DNA from: an uncultured Christensenellaceae bacterium
Lineage (GTDB): Bacteria > Bacillota > Clostridia > Christensenellales > Pumilibacteraceae
DNA: 33,765 nucleotides
Assembly (NCBI GenBank): GCA_910587805.1
Contig: CAJUNM010000005.1
Coordinates: 44,226 to 77,990 of the forward strand
Direction of reading: 5' to 3'
The first letter of the stretch is position 1. Each line of letters begins with the position of its first letter. The position numbers were made by a program, and so were the translations under genes. The notes beneath the pieces were generated by a model. That model searched no databases, had not been told where the DNA came from, and saw nothing but the letters and a program-made list of their open reading frames with translations. Positions 26,013-33,765 of the stretch are shown here, in pieces.

Positions 26013-26576
26013 ATGCCGCAAAAGAAAAAAACCACAGTCAAAATACGCGAAAGTTTTATCAAACTGCTCGAAACAACGCCGCTCGAGGACATTACCGTTA
26101 CAGCCGTTTGCGATAAGGCGGGAATAAACCGCGCTACGTTTTATTATCACTACGACTCGGTGCAAAATCTTTTCGACGAACTCGAACGCCAACTCGAAAA
26201 CGAATTCAATCAATCGATGTCGCTTGCGGCATACGGCAGCGACGGCGCACCGAACAAAAGCTTTTACGTAATGTTTTTCGAGTTCGTCGCACGCAACGCA
26301 TCGGTCTGCAAAATGATACTCAATTCCCCGCACTCGGGGAACAGCTCGTTTTTGACACGCGCTATGCTCGGCGGCAGAGACAAGGTAGTGAGCACAATGA
26401 GCAAACTGTTCCCCGACTGTTCCGCCGATAAGATAGACTACTATTATATATTCGTATCGCACGGATTCATGGGGCTTTTGGAACACTGGCTCAATAACGA
26501 TATGAAAGAATCGATAGAATACATTTCCGAGATAGGCGAACGAATTTCCTACGGCGGAATAAAGTACTTACAGTGA
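26013..26576 (+). CDS. TetR/AcrR-family transcriptional regulator
   Basis: This 187-aa one-component regulator has an N-terminal helix-turn-helix at about 25-55, with VCDKAGINRATFYYHYDS as recognition region, followed by an all-helical ligand domain. The MGLLEHWLNNDMKES segment near the end resembles the C-terminal domain common in Firmicutes TetR proteins. GGAAG lies about 5-6 nt before the ATG. It is one of two plus-strand genes, transcribed away from copA from its own consensus promoter. It may control itself, copA or something elsewhere; copper genes are usually controlled by CsoR or CopY, so the link to copA is only positional. Confidence 0.9.
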   Translation: MPQKKKTTVKIRESFIKLLETTPLEDITVTAVCDKAGINRATFYYHYDSVQNLFDELERQLENEFNQSMSLAAYGSDGAPNKSFYVMFFEFVARNASVCKMILNSPHSGNSSFLTRAMLGGRDKVVSTMSKLFPDCSADKIDYYYIFVSHGFMGLLEHWLNNDMKESIEYISEIGERISYGGIKYLQ

Positions 26577-26597
26577 CGTTTCGATATAACCGAAATT

Positions 26598-26628
26598 AAA
26601 AACGATCGTGATTTACGACCGTTTTTTT
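26598..26628. terminator. Bidirectional terminator between convergent genes
   Basis: Stem AAAAACG-TCGT/ACGA-CGTTTTT with a single internal mismatch and a 5-nt loop. It has T-runs on both strands and lies between the stop codons of the TetR gene and the convergent membrane-protein gene. Confidence 0.85.
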
Positions 26629-26630
26629 CG

Positions 26631-27365
26631 TCAGTTCTCTTTTTGTTCGAGCATATCGTAAGCTTCTATCTCCGCGCCGAACTTCATTTCTTTATACGTG
26701 CATACGGGCACGGCGATAAGCATTACGAGCGTAAACGCGGCAAGCGGGATATACGAGTAGTAACCCGTTATAAACGAACACGCTATGCCGGTGAGCAAAA
26801 ACCCGAACGCGCCGACAGCCCAATTGTCGGCGAGCCAACGGCTCATGAACGTTGTAAACACGCCGCGCTTTGCTTTGCCCGCCGCAAACGTTCTCGAATG
26901 TACGACGAGCGGCACGCTCGACGAAAGCAGCGACAGCAATACGCAGACCGACAGCGATATAAACACATGCACGTTTATGCGGTTTATACCGTCCGCGGGA
27001 TGCAACGACGAGTCTATCGACGCGAACTGTCTCGATATGCCGTAAACCACGATACCCGACATGCACATCGACAGCATTATCCCGAGTATAATTACCGAGA
27101 TAAAATTATTGCGCAGTCTGTTATGCTTTTTGAGCGCCATAGCCACGATTATTATCGTCGCGGGGATAAACGACGTCAGCGATAATATAATATTGTAATA
27201 CTTGCTCGAATACTCGGGTTGGTTGAATTCGATATTATATACGATAGTTATGTCGTCGGGGAGCATATACAGCGTTATCGCCGCAGCAAACAGCGAAATG
27301 CCCGCAAGCCACAACGCCGCGGTAACAAGTATTTTATCGGTATCAGTAAGTCCGCTTTTTGCCAT
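26631..27365 (-). CDS. Six-helix membrane protein, DUF1648/SdpI-like
   Basis: This 244-aa integral membrane protein has helices at about 13-34, 57-78, 88-110, 132-155, 182-201 and 205-224. After the first helix comes LPDDITIVYN, resembling the LPd.ip.hyn motif of DUF1648 proteins (SdpI-related). That assignment is tentative. GGGAG lies 6 nt before the start, and the tsaD stop is one base upstream, so it is co-translated with tsaD. It is the last gene of the secA-prfB-tsaD run and ends at the shared terminator. Function unknown. Confidence 0.8.
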   Translation of the reverse strand: MAKSGLTDTDKILVTAALWLAGISLFAAAITLYMLPDDITIVYNIEFNQPEYSSKYYNIILSLTSFIPATIIIVAMALKKHNRLRNNFISVIILGIMLSMCMSGIVVYGISRQFASIDSSLHPADGINRINVHVFISLSVCVLLSLLSSSVPLVVHSRTFAAGKAKRGVFTTFMSRWLADNWAVGAFGFLLTGIACSFITGYYSYIPLAAFTLVMLIAVPVCTYKEMKFGAEIEAYDMLEQKEN

Positions 27366-27366
27366 G

Positions 27367-28380
27367 TTAATCTCCCGAAATTTTCAAGTAACTGACCGCG
27401 TTCAAACTCAAGTCCGCGGGCTTCGCGTTTTCGGCTATCATATCACGCGCGCGCGCGCAGATCATAGCCGCATTGTCGGTGCAAAGTTTCATAGGCGGGT
27501 ACGACACTCTTAATCCGAGCTTTGCGCCCTCTTCCTCGAGCCGAGAACGCAACAGCGAGTTTGCCGCAACGCCGCCCGCAAGCACGAGACGCTTGACGCC
27601 CGTTTTTTTCGCCGCGATCATTGCGGTATCTACGAGCATATCCACCGCAGTGCGCTGGAACGACGCGCATACGTCCGCTTTATTTACCGACTCGCCGCGC
27701 TGTTCCGCCGTGTGCATGTAATTGACGACTGCCGTCTTAAGCCCCGAATAGCTCAAGTTATAATCTTTATGTTTCTTTTTGGCGACGAACTCGATGCGGT
27801 CGCTGCCCTCGCGCGCAAGCCTGTCTATCTCCGGTCCGCCCGGGTACGGCAGATCGAGCGCGCGCGCCACTTTGTCGAACGCCTCGCCAATCGCATCGTC
27901 GGTTGTCGTACCGAGAAGCGTAAACTTATTGCGTCCGTCCACGCGCACTATGCCCGTATGTCCGCCGCTCGCAACTACCGCCAAAAACGGCGGTTTAAGC
28001 TCGGGATCTGCGAGATAGTTGGCGGCGATATGCGCTTCTATATGATTGACAGCATACAGCGGCACACCGAGCGAATATGCGAGCGCTTTCGCCGCAGACA
28101 CGCCTATAAGCAACGCGCCCACAAGCCCCGCGCCGTAAGTGACGGCTACCGCGTTCACATCCGATCTATGTATGCCCGCCGCGCCGAGCGCTTCGTCGAT
28201 AACGGGCAATATCGCCGTCAAGTGATTGCGCGACGCGATCTCGGGCACTACGCCGCCGAACCGTCTGTGTATCTCTATCTGCGACGAAATTATGTTAGAC
28301 AACAGCCTGTCGCCAGCGAGCACCGCAGCCGACGTTTCGTCGCACGACGTTTCTATTCCCAAAATGATTTTATCTTGCAT
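27367..28380 (-). CDS. tsaD: tRNA N6-adenosine threonylcarbamoyltransferase
   Basis: This 337-aa catalytic subunit transfers the threonylcarbamoyl group to A37 of ANN-decoding tRNAs (t6A). The N-terminal GIETSCDETSAAV opens the ASKHA fold. The metal-binding H-x3-H is His113 and His117 in NHIEAHI. VASGGHT (137-143) and CTDNAAM near the end are nucleotide and metal residues. Length is standard. Partners TsaB, TsaE and TsaC are not in the window. The gene begins 54 nt after prfB with only a weak ribosome binding site, and ends one base before the next start. Confidence 0.98.
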   Translation of the reverse strand: MQDKIILGIETSCDETSAAVLAGDRLLSNIISSQIEIHRRFGGVVPEIASRNHLTAILPVIDEALGAAGIHRSDVNAVAVTYGAGLVGALLIGVSAAKALAYSLGVPLYAVNHIEAHIAANYLADPELKPPFLAVVASGGHTGIVRVDGRNKFTLLGTTTDDAIGEAFDKVARALDLPYPGGPEIDRLAREGSDRIEFVAKKKHKDYNLSYSGLKTAVVNYMHTAEQRGESVNKADVCASFQRTAVDMLVDTAMIAAKKTGVKRLVLAGGVAANSLLRSRLEEEGAKLGLRVSYPPMKLCTDNAAMICARARDMIAENAKPADLSLNAVSYLKISGD

Positions 28381-28434
28381 CGTGTTATTTCTCGCCGATA
28401 GTATTTATCTTTACTTCCGAATTTTCAATACTCT

Positions 28435-29532
28435 TTACGCCGTCTTTTTGAGATAGTCTATGATAAACTCCTCTATATCGCCGTCCATGACCGACTGAAT
28501 GTCCGAATCCTCGCAACCCGTGCGGTGATCTTTGACGAGCGTATACGGCTGAAACACGTACGAGCGTATCTGACTGCCCCACTCGATTTTTTTGACGTCG
28601 CCTTTCAAACTCGCGGCTTTTTCGAGCGCCTCGCGCTCTTTGAGTTCGACGAGCTTGCTTTTGAGCATTGTGAACGCCATTTCGCGGTTTTGCGTTTGAC
28701 TGCGCTCGTTCTGACACGTGACGACTATACCCGTGGGAAAATGCGTTATGCGAATGGCGGAATCGGTCTTGTTTATGTGCTGACCGCCCGCGCCGCTCGC
28801 GCGGAACGTGTCCACACGAATATCGTCCTGATTGATTACTATAGTAGTATCGTCTTTTATTTCGGGCATTACCTCGAGACTCGCAAACGAGGTATGCCGA
28901 CGCGCGTTTGCATCGAACGGAGAAATGCGCACGAGCCTATGTACGCCCATTTCCGCCTTGAGATATCCGTATGCGTTTATTCCGCGCACTGCAAACGTAA
29001 CGCTCTTGATCCCCGCTTCGTCGCCGTCGAGCCTGTCTATGACCTCGACCGAATAGCCCGATTTTTCGCAATACATTCTGTACATGCGGAACAGCATGGA
29101 CACCCAATCCTGCGCTTCCGTGCCGCCCGCGCCTGCGTGCAACGCGAGTATCGCGTCGGACTTGTCGTACTCGCCCTTGAGCAATGCCGAGATCTGCGCC
29201 TTTTCCGCCTCGGCGGAAAGCGCGTCCGTCTCCGTAAACAGCTCGCTCAAAAGCTCGTCGTCCGCTTCCGCAGCCAAGAGTTCCGCCATTGCGTACAAGT
29301 CGTTCACCTTGGCAAAAAGCTTATCGAACGCGCCGAGAGTATTATCTATATACTTCGCCTCGCTGTTGACCGCTTGAGCCGCTTTGGGATCGGAATACAA
29401 TGCGGGATCGTTCTGCTTTATCTCGAGCTCGCTCCGTCTCGCCTTGAGTTTATCGGGCGCGATCGCGGCGTATGCGTCGTCGATCATCGTCTTAGACGCG
29501 GCTATTTTGTTTTTACATTCTTCTATATCCAT
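28435..29532 (-). CDS. prfB: Peptide chain release factor 2
   Basis: This 365-aa protein ends translation at UGA and UAA codons. The codon-recognition tripeptide SPF is at 204-206 and the catalytic GGQ at 249-251. The open frame is complete from an ATG two bases after the secA stop. No in-frame UGA and +1 frameshift site occurs near codon 25, so the common RF2 autoregulatory frameshift is absent. GGAAAA about 7 nt upstream lies at the end of secA. Placement directly behind secA is typical of Bacillota. Confidence 0.98.
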   Translation of the reverse strand: MDIEECKNKIAASKTMIDDAYAAIAPDKLKARRSELEIKQNDPALYSDPKAAQAVNSEAKYIDNTLGAFDKLFAKVNDLYAMAELLAAEADDELLSELFTETDALSAEAEKAQISALLKGEYDKSDAILALHAGAGGTEAQDWVSMLFRMYRMYCEKSGYSVEVIDRLDGDEAGIKSVTFAVRGINAYGYLKAEMGVHRLVRISPFDANARRHTSFASLEVMPEIKDDTTIVINQDDIRVDTFRASGAGGQHINKTDSAIRITHFPTGIVVTCQNERSQTQNREMAFTMLKSKLVELKEREALEKAASLKGDVKKIEWGSQIRSYVFQPYTLVKDHRTGCEDSDIQSVMDGDIEEFIIDYLKKTA

Positions 29533-29534
29533 AC

Positions 29535-32234
29535 TTATTTTCCGCAGCAGTGCTTATACTTTTTTCCGCTGCCGCACGGGCACGGATCATTCCTGCCTGT
29601 TTGCTTGGATTTGGATTTGACTTCGGGCTGACGCTGCTCGCCGCGCGATGCGGGCGTGCGGTTTTCCACAAGCTCGACCTCTGGCTTTTTGGGCTGAACG
29701 GGTTGATACTCGACGTTGGCGTGTACGAGAGTCGACACAACGTCGTCGTGTATTTTGTCTATCATGGCGTCGAACATATCGAAGCCTTCTTTTTGGTACG
29801 CAAGCACGGGGTCTTGCTGACCGTATGCCTTTAAGCCGATACCGCTGCGCAATGCGTCCATATTGTCGATGTGATCCATCCAATGTCTGTCGACCACGCG
29901 CAGCATGACGTACCGTTCCAAATCCTCGAAATTAACGCCGTGCTCGTCCGCCTCGTCGATCTTTGCTTGATAATTGGCTTTGACCGTATCGAAAAGCTGT
30001 TCTTTAAGCTCGTCGAGCGAGAAGTTCTTGAGCTTTTCCTCGTCGAAGAATTCCGTTTCGCCCGGCAACAGTTTGCGCTCGACTTCTTTGTTGAGCTGCT
30101 CGGCGTCCCATTCGTTGTAATCCGTCTTGGGATCGGTATACGCAGCTATTATCGAGTTGCAACGCTCTTTGAACATCGAAAGTATCTCGTCGCGCATAGG
30201 CATGCCTTTGAGCACTTTGCCGCGTTCCTCGTAAATTATCTCGCGCTGTTTATTCATTACGTTGTCGTATTCGAGAACGGCTTTACGCACCGAGAAATTC
30301 CTGCCCTCTATGTTGCGCTGCGCGTTTTCGATCTGGCGCGAAAGTATCTTTGCCTCGAGCGGCGTGTCCTCGTCGACCTTGAACGTTTCCATAACGCGCT
30401 TGAGCCTATCGCCCCAAAGCCGCAGCACGTCGTCCTCCGCCGAAAGATAGAATATGGACGAACCCATATCGCCCTGACGTCCCGCACGACCGCGCAGCTG
30501 ATTGTCTATACGCCGCGACTCGTGACGTTCCGTGCCGATTATGCGCAGTCCGCCGAAGCCTATGACCTTTTGCTTTTCCTCGTCGACCTCGCTCTTGAAC
30601 TCGCTTATATATTTTTTGTAAAGCTCGCGCGCTTTGGCTTGCTCTTCCGTTTTAGTGGGAAAAACCGACGCTGCGAGATCGATCGTTTCGTCGTCGTACT
30701 CGTCCTTTTTGAGTTTTTCTTTCGCCATATATTCGGCGTTGCCGCCGAGCATGATATCCGTTCCGCGGCCCGCCATGTTAGTGGCTATCGTGACTTGATG
30801 CAATCTTCCCGCCTGAGCTATGATCATCGCTTCCTTGGCGTGATTCTTTGCGTTGAGCACGCTGTGCGGGATCTTTTCGTAACGCAAAAGCTTACTCAAA
30901 TGCTCGCTCTTTTCAACGTTGGTCGTGCCGACGAGAACGGGCTGACCGCGTTCGTAACATTCTTTTATGTCCGCAACGACTGCGCGAAGTTTGCCCGCCT
31001 CGGTCGTGTAAAGCTGATCGTTATCGTCGTAACGCTTGCTCGGAACGTTGGTGGGAATAGTAACGACGTCGAGTTTGTATATCGATCTGAACTCGTTTTC
31101 CTCGGTCTTTGCCGTACCCGTCATACCCGAAAGTTTTTCGTAGAGACGGAAATAGTTTTGGAAAGTTATCGTTGCGAGCGTCTTGTTTTCGGACTGAATA
31201 CGCACGTTTTCTTTGGCTTCTATCGCTTGGTGCAAACCGTCGCTGTACCGTCTGCCTATCATGAGACGACCGGTAAACTCGTCGACTATGACCACTTCGC
31301 CGTCGTTGACTATATAGTCCTGATCGCGATGCATGACGAAATTTGCGCGCAACGCGTTATTTATATAATGGTAAAGCTCGGTGTTTTCTATATCGGCGAG
31401 GTTTTCCACCTCGAAGTACGTTTCCGCACGTTCTACGCCCTGCTCGGTAAGGTTGATCGCGCGCTTTTTCTCGTCGATCTCGTAGTCCTCGTCCTTTATG
31501 AGACGACGTACGAAACGGTTGGCTTTGGTATACATCTCGCTGCTCTTTCCGCCTTTGCCGGAAATAATGAGCGGCGTTCTCGCCTCGTCTATGAGAATTG
31601 AGTCGACCTCGTCTATTATAGCAAACGAGAGATCGCGCTGAACCATATCTTGCTTGCGAATGACCATATTGTCGCGCAGATAGTCGAAACCCAGCTCGTT
31701 ATTCGTGGCATACGTAATATCGCAATTGTATGCGGCGCGCTTTTCTTCGGGGTTCATGCCCGATACCGCTACGCCTACCGTAAGCCCCAAAAATCTGTGT
31801 ATCTTTCCCATCCACTCCGCGTCGCGGCGCGCAAGATAATCGTTGACGGTGACTATGTGCACGCCCTTGCCCGCGAGCGCGTTCAGATACGCAGGGAGCG
31901 TGGAGACGAGCGTTTTACCTTCGCCCGTGCGCATCTCCGCTATGCGTCCTTGATGCAGCGCGATACCGCCCATTAGCTGCACTTTGAAGTGCTGCATATT
32001 GAGCACGCGCTTGCCTGCTTCTCTCACCACGGCGAATGCCTCGGGCAAAAGATCGTCGAGCGTTTCAAAATTCTCGCTGTAACGCTTTTTGAACTTTTCG
32101 GTCATGCCGCGAAGTTCGTCGTCCGACATGCCCGAAAACTTGCTCTCGAGCGCGAGTATCTGCTCCGCCTTTGCGGAGAGCTTGCGTACGTTGCGACGGT
32201 TGTCGCTGTCCATTATCCAAGAAATAAGTCCCAT
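29535..32234 (-). CDS. secA: Preprotein translocase ATPase SecA
   Basis: This 899-aa motor drives unfolded preproteins through SecYEG. The Walker A motif TGEGKT is at 103-108 and the Walker B region DEVD at 208-211, followed by DEART. The C-terminal zinc motif (C885, C887, C896, C897) binds SecB or ribosomes in other species. The start is the ATG with GAGG 5 nt upstream (MGLISWIMD); an in-frame extension of 29 codons upstream is rejected because it crosses the leader hairpin. The stop is two bases before prfB. It would export the lipoproteins seen elsewhere in the window. Confidence 0.98.
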   Translation of the reverse strand: MGLISWIMDSDNRRNVRKLSAKAEQILALESKFSGMSDDELRGMTEKFKKRYSENFETLDDLLPEAFAVVREAGKRVLNMQHFKVQLMGGIALHQGRIAEMRTGEGKTLVSTLPAYLNALAGKGVHIVTVNDYLARRDAEWMGKIHRFLGLTVGVAVSGMNPEEKRAAYNCDITYATNNELGFDYLRDNMVIRKQDMVQRDLSFAIIDEVDSILIDEARTPLIISGKGGKSSEMYTKANRFVRRLIKDEDYEIDEKKRAINLTEQGVERAETYFEVENLADIENTELYHYINNALRANFVMHRDQDYIVNDGEVVIVDEFTGRLMIGRRYSDGLHQAIEAKENVRIQSENKTLATITFQNYFRLYEKLSGMTGTAKTEENEFRSIYKLDVVTIPTNVPSKRYDDNDQLYTTEAGKLRAVVADIKECYERGQPVLVGTTNVEKSEHLSKLLRYEKIPHSVLNAKNHAKEAMIIAQAGRLHQVTIATNMAGRGTDIMLGGNAEYMAKEKLKKDEYDDETIDLAASVFPTKTEEQAKARELYKKYISEFKSEVDEEKQKVIGFGGLRIIGTERHESRRIDNQLRGRAGRQGDMGSSIFYLSAEDDVLRLWGDRLKRVMETFKVDEDTPLEAKILSRQIENAQRNIEGRNFSVRKAVLEYDNVMNKQREIIYEERGKVLKGMPMRDEILSMFKERCNSIIAAYTDPKTDYNEWDAEQLNKEVERKLLPGETEFFDEEKLKNFSLDELKEQLFDTVKANYQAKIDEADEHGVNFEDLERYVMLRVVDRHWMDHIDNMDALRSGIGLKAYGQQDPVLAYQKEGFDMFDAMIDKIHDDVVSTLVHANVEYQPVQPKKPEVELVENRTPASRGEQRQPEVKSKSKQTGRNDPCPCGSGKKYKHCCGK

Positions 32235-32243
32235 TTTTACCTC

Positions 32244-32259
32244 TTTCCCTCTCGGGAAA
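32244..32259 (-). promoter_or_regulatory. Small hairpin at the secA ribosome binding site
   Basis: Minus strand TTTCCC-GAGA-GGGAAA: a 6-bp perfect stem closed by a GNRA tetraloop, directly before the AGAGG of secA in the 38-nt pheA-secA gap. It could modulate secA translation or protect the mRNA. On the plus strand it is followed by CTTTTT but has no gene to end there. Confidence 0.4.
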
Positions 32260-32272
32260 CTTTTTAACGTGT

Positions 32273-33067
32273 TTATGCTTTGTGTATATCGTATCTGCCG
32301 AGCAGATCGAGTTCGCGGCAATACTCTTTCATTCCGTCGAGCAGACCGTCGAGCGCCGCGTTATCCCGCGTAAAGTCGAAGTCGGCGAAAAACCGATATT
32401 CGCCGTTGCCGCTGCGGTGCGGGCGCGAGATTATGCGCGTAAGATTGACGCCGCGTTCGTACAGATAGTCGAGCACATGCGCAAGCGCACCGGGTGCGTT
32501 TGCCACGTCAAACCGCACCGACACCGTTCCGCCGTCGCGGCGCATGTCTCGGGTGACGAGCGCGAACCGCGTCGCGTTAAGAACGCTGTCCTGTATGTGC
32601 GTTTTGACCGCGTATTGCCCGCGTCTCGGCTTATACGCTATCGCGGCGGTATCTCCGCCAACTCTCAATAGCGCGGCGCTCGTGCTCGGCGCAGCCATGA
32701 TCTTGCAATCGAATTCCGAAAGGAATTTGCGGCACTGCCCTATCGCCTGCGCGTGCGATACGATCAGCCTTACGTCCGAAAGCTTTACGCCGTCCTCGGC
32801 AATGAGCGAGTGGACTATCGGCAATACGAGTTCGGCGGAAATTTTAAGTCTGCGTTCGGCGAGCGCGTCGAGAGCCTCGCCCACCGCGCCTTCTACGTTG
32901 TTTTCGAGCGGCAACACCGCGCCCGAGCATTCCGTACCCACGGCGTCTATCACTTCCGACATGGACCCGTATGCGCAAAGCGGCAATTCGGTCAAGCGCC
33001 GCGCCGCCTCGTGGCTGTACGAATATTCGTCGCCGAGATATGCAATTTTTTCGTCCGTCTTATGCAC
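32273..33067 (-). CDS. pheA: Prephenate dehydratase with ACT domain
   Basis: This 264-aa enzyme converts prephenate to phenylpyruvate for phenylalanine synthesis. The catalytic TRF is at about 166-168, with SHAQAIGQC matching the family SHPQAL-QC. LPLENNVEG and YSYSHEAA mark the periplasmic-binding-like catalytic fold. The ACT regulatory domain follows (about 185-264), with GAL (GALAHVL) and ISRP where typical enzymes have ESRP, part of the phenylalanine-binding site. The chosen start is GTG at 33067; an upstream GTG at 33085 overlaps the promoter. It is probably the first gene of the pheA-secA-prfB-tsaD run. Confidence 0.92.
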   Translation of the reverse strand: MHKTDEKIAYLGDEYSYSHEAARRLTELPLCAYGSMSEVIDAVGTECSGAVLPLENNVEGAVGEALDALAERRLKISAELVLPIVHSLIAEDGVKLSDVRLIVSHAQAIGQCRKFLSEFDCKIMAAPSTSAALLRVGGDTAAIAYKPRRGQYAVKTHIQDSVLNATRFALVTRDMRRDGGTVSVRFDVANAPGALAHVLDYLYERGVNLTRIISRPHRSGNGEYRFFADFDFTRDNAALDGLLDGMKEYCRELDLLGRYDIHKA

Positions 33068-33075
33068 CGCTTTAT

Positions 33076-33104
33076 ATTGTAGCACAATCGCACAATAAAA
33101 TCAA
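33076..33104 (-). promoter_or_regulatory. Promoter of pheA, near-leaderless
   Basis: Minus strand: -35 TTGATT (33099-33104), 17-bp spacer, -10 TACAAT (33076-33081). The expected start is near 33069, two bases from the GTG at 33067. No Shine-Dalgarno lies ahead of the GTG. Confidence 0.75.
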
Positions 33105-33188
33105 CCGATTTGATTTAATTGATTCGAGCCGAAACGCAGCCTTCCGTACGCCGTTCTTTGTTTTTTTACAAAATTCGCACTCACATAA

Positions 33189-33217
33189 TTGACAAAACCT
33201 CATGCGTTTGATATAAT
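33189..33217 (+). promoter_or_regulatory. Consensus promoter of the uracil permease gene
   Basis: Perfect TTGACA (33189-33194), 17-bp spacer, perfect TATAAT (33212-33217). The leader of about 73 nt contains a CGCGC/GCGCG hairpin and a CTCTCGAGAG palindrome overlapping the GAGAGG ribosome binding site. I could not match it to a PyrR or other known regulator site. Confidence 0.88.
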
Positions 33218-33296
33218 CGTAAACGATAATAAACAATGGTATTTCGCGCTTTCGTTTTGCGCGCTATATAAAATAAACTCTCGAGAGGAACACAAA

Positions 33297-33734
33297 ATGG
33301 AAATGGTTTACGGTGTAAAAGACAGACCAAAATTCGGTCGGCTCTTACTTTTTTCGTTGCAGCAATTGCTCGCAATACTCGCCGCGACGATTGCGGTGCC
33401 TATGATAATAGGCAACGGCATGCAGCCGAGCGCGGCGCTTTTCGGCGCGGGCATAGGCACTATAGTGTACCTGCTCCTGACTAAATTCAGAAGTCCCGTA
33501 TTCTTGGGCAGTTCGTTCGCCTTTTTAGGCTCTATGGGCGCGGCGTTCGCAGGCGGCATATCCATGTCGCTCGGCTATCTCGGACTTTTGATCGGCGCGG
33601 TGTTCGCGGGGCTTGTATACTGCATAATATCGCTTATTGTCAAGTTCGCGGGAGTCAAATGGATAGATAAGATCATGCCCGCCGTTGTCATCGGACCTAC
33701 GGTCGCCATAATCGGACTGTCGCTCGCGGGCAAC
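33297..33734 (+). CDS. Uracil permease, truncated at the contig end
   Basis: The first 146 codons of a nucleobase:cation symporter-2 family transporter are present; the remainder is cut off by adapter at 33735. The translation starts MEMVYGVKDRPKFGRLL, runs through several hydrophobic helices and reaches GPTVAIIGLSLAGN, a segment typical of UraA/PyrP uracil transporters. GAGAGG lies about 8 nt before the ATG. It is divergent from pheA. Whether uracil or xanthine is carried cannot be told from this part alone, though uracil fits best. Confidence 0.85.
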
Positions 33735-33765
33735 AGATCGGAAGAGCACACGTCTGAACTCCAGT
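33735..33765. other. Illumina TruSeq adapter remnant (right end)
   Basis: The last 31 bases begin AGATCGGAAGAGCACACGTC and continue the TruSeq read-through adapter. They are the reverse complement of the left-end remnant and truncate the uracil permease gene artificially. Confidence 0.98.

Noticed and set aside
32235..32321. 29-codon N-terminal extension of SecA
   Set aside because: It crosses the GNRA hairpin and overlaps the end of pheA; GAGG precedes the MGLISWIMD start, which matches SecA proteins.
33225..33296. PyrR-binding or other regulatory RNA in the uracil permease leader
   Set aside because: The GAGAGG and palindrome recall part of a PyrR loop, but the consensus is incomplete and no terminator/antiterminator pair is visible.
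1..33765. CRISPR arrays, tRNA or rRNA genes, insertion sequences, phage genes
   Set aside because: No regularly spaced short repeats, tRNA-like cloverleaf with T-loop, rRNA segments, transposase or integrase were found on either strand.

Overview
The window is one assembled fragment from a Gram-positive-type anaerobe, most likely an uncultured member of the Clostridia (Bacillota). The support is the secA-prfB pairing, a pyrophosphate-type phosphofructokinase, an AgrC/AgrA-style GHKL/LytTR two-component system, lipoproteins with Cys-rich and Ig-like modules, AGGAGG ribosome binding sites and SigA-type promoters with 17-bp spacers. A gut or metagenomic origin and a Christensenellales-like placement are guesses. 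Both ends are Illumina TruSeq adapter sequence (1-24 and 33735-33765, inverted relative to each other), so about 25..33734 is genuine DNA.

Sixteen of the eighteen main genes lie on the minus strand. In transcription order from the right: pheA (prephenate dehydratase), secA, prfB, tsaD and a six-helix membrane protein form a housekeeping run ending at a bidirectional terminator (26598-26628). A convergent TetR-family regulator (plus strand) is divergent from copA, a copper P-type ATPase. copA ends in a CopZ-like domain that carries its own ribosome binding site and ATG. Next come a 1204-residue membrane-anchored protein of unknown function with a four-fold internal repeat, and a nucleoside-hydrolase-family protein.

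The most distinctive region is a five-gene cassette (9569-18426, minus strand): LytTR response regulator, GHKL sensor kinase, two tandem lipoproteins that are paralogues of each other, and a GH3 glycosidase with reversed domain order and a membrane helix at each end. Stop/start overlaps and gaps of 8-12 nt tie most of it together. It looks like a surface-signal-responsive cell-envelope or glycan system, with no agrB or agrD gene in view.

The left part holds rpoB-rpoC, detached from the usual rplJ-rplL genes, with a promoter and a terminator-like hairpin in the rpoB leader, then a PPi-dependent phosphofructokinase with a structured leader. A minus-strand promoter at 118-146 points off the left edge. 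At the right edge a truncated uracil permease gene (plus strand) is divergent from pheA.

Recurrent regulatory themes: nearly every transcription unit has a recognisable sigma-70-type promoter; two of them (copA, pheA) sit so close to the start codon that leaderless or near-leaderless mRNAs are predicted; and one promoter is embedded in the upstream gene's terminator (23197-23253).
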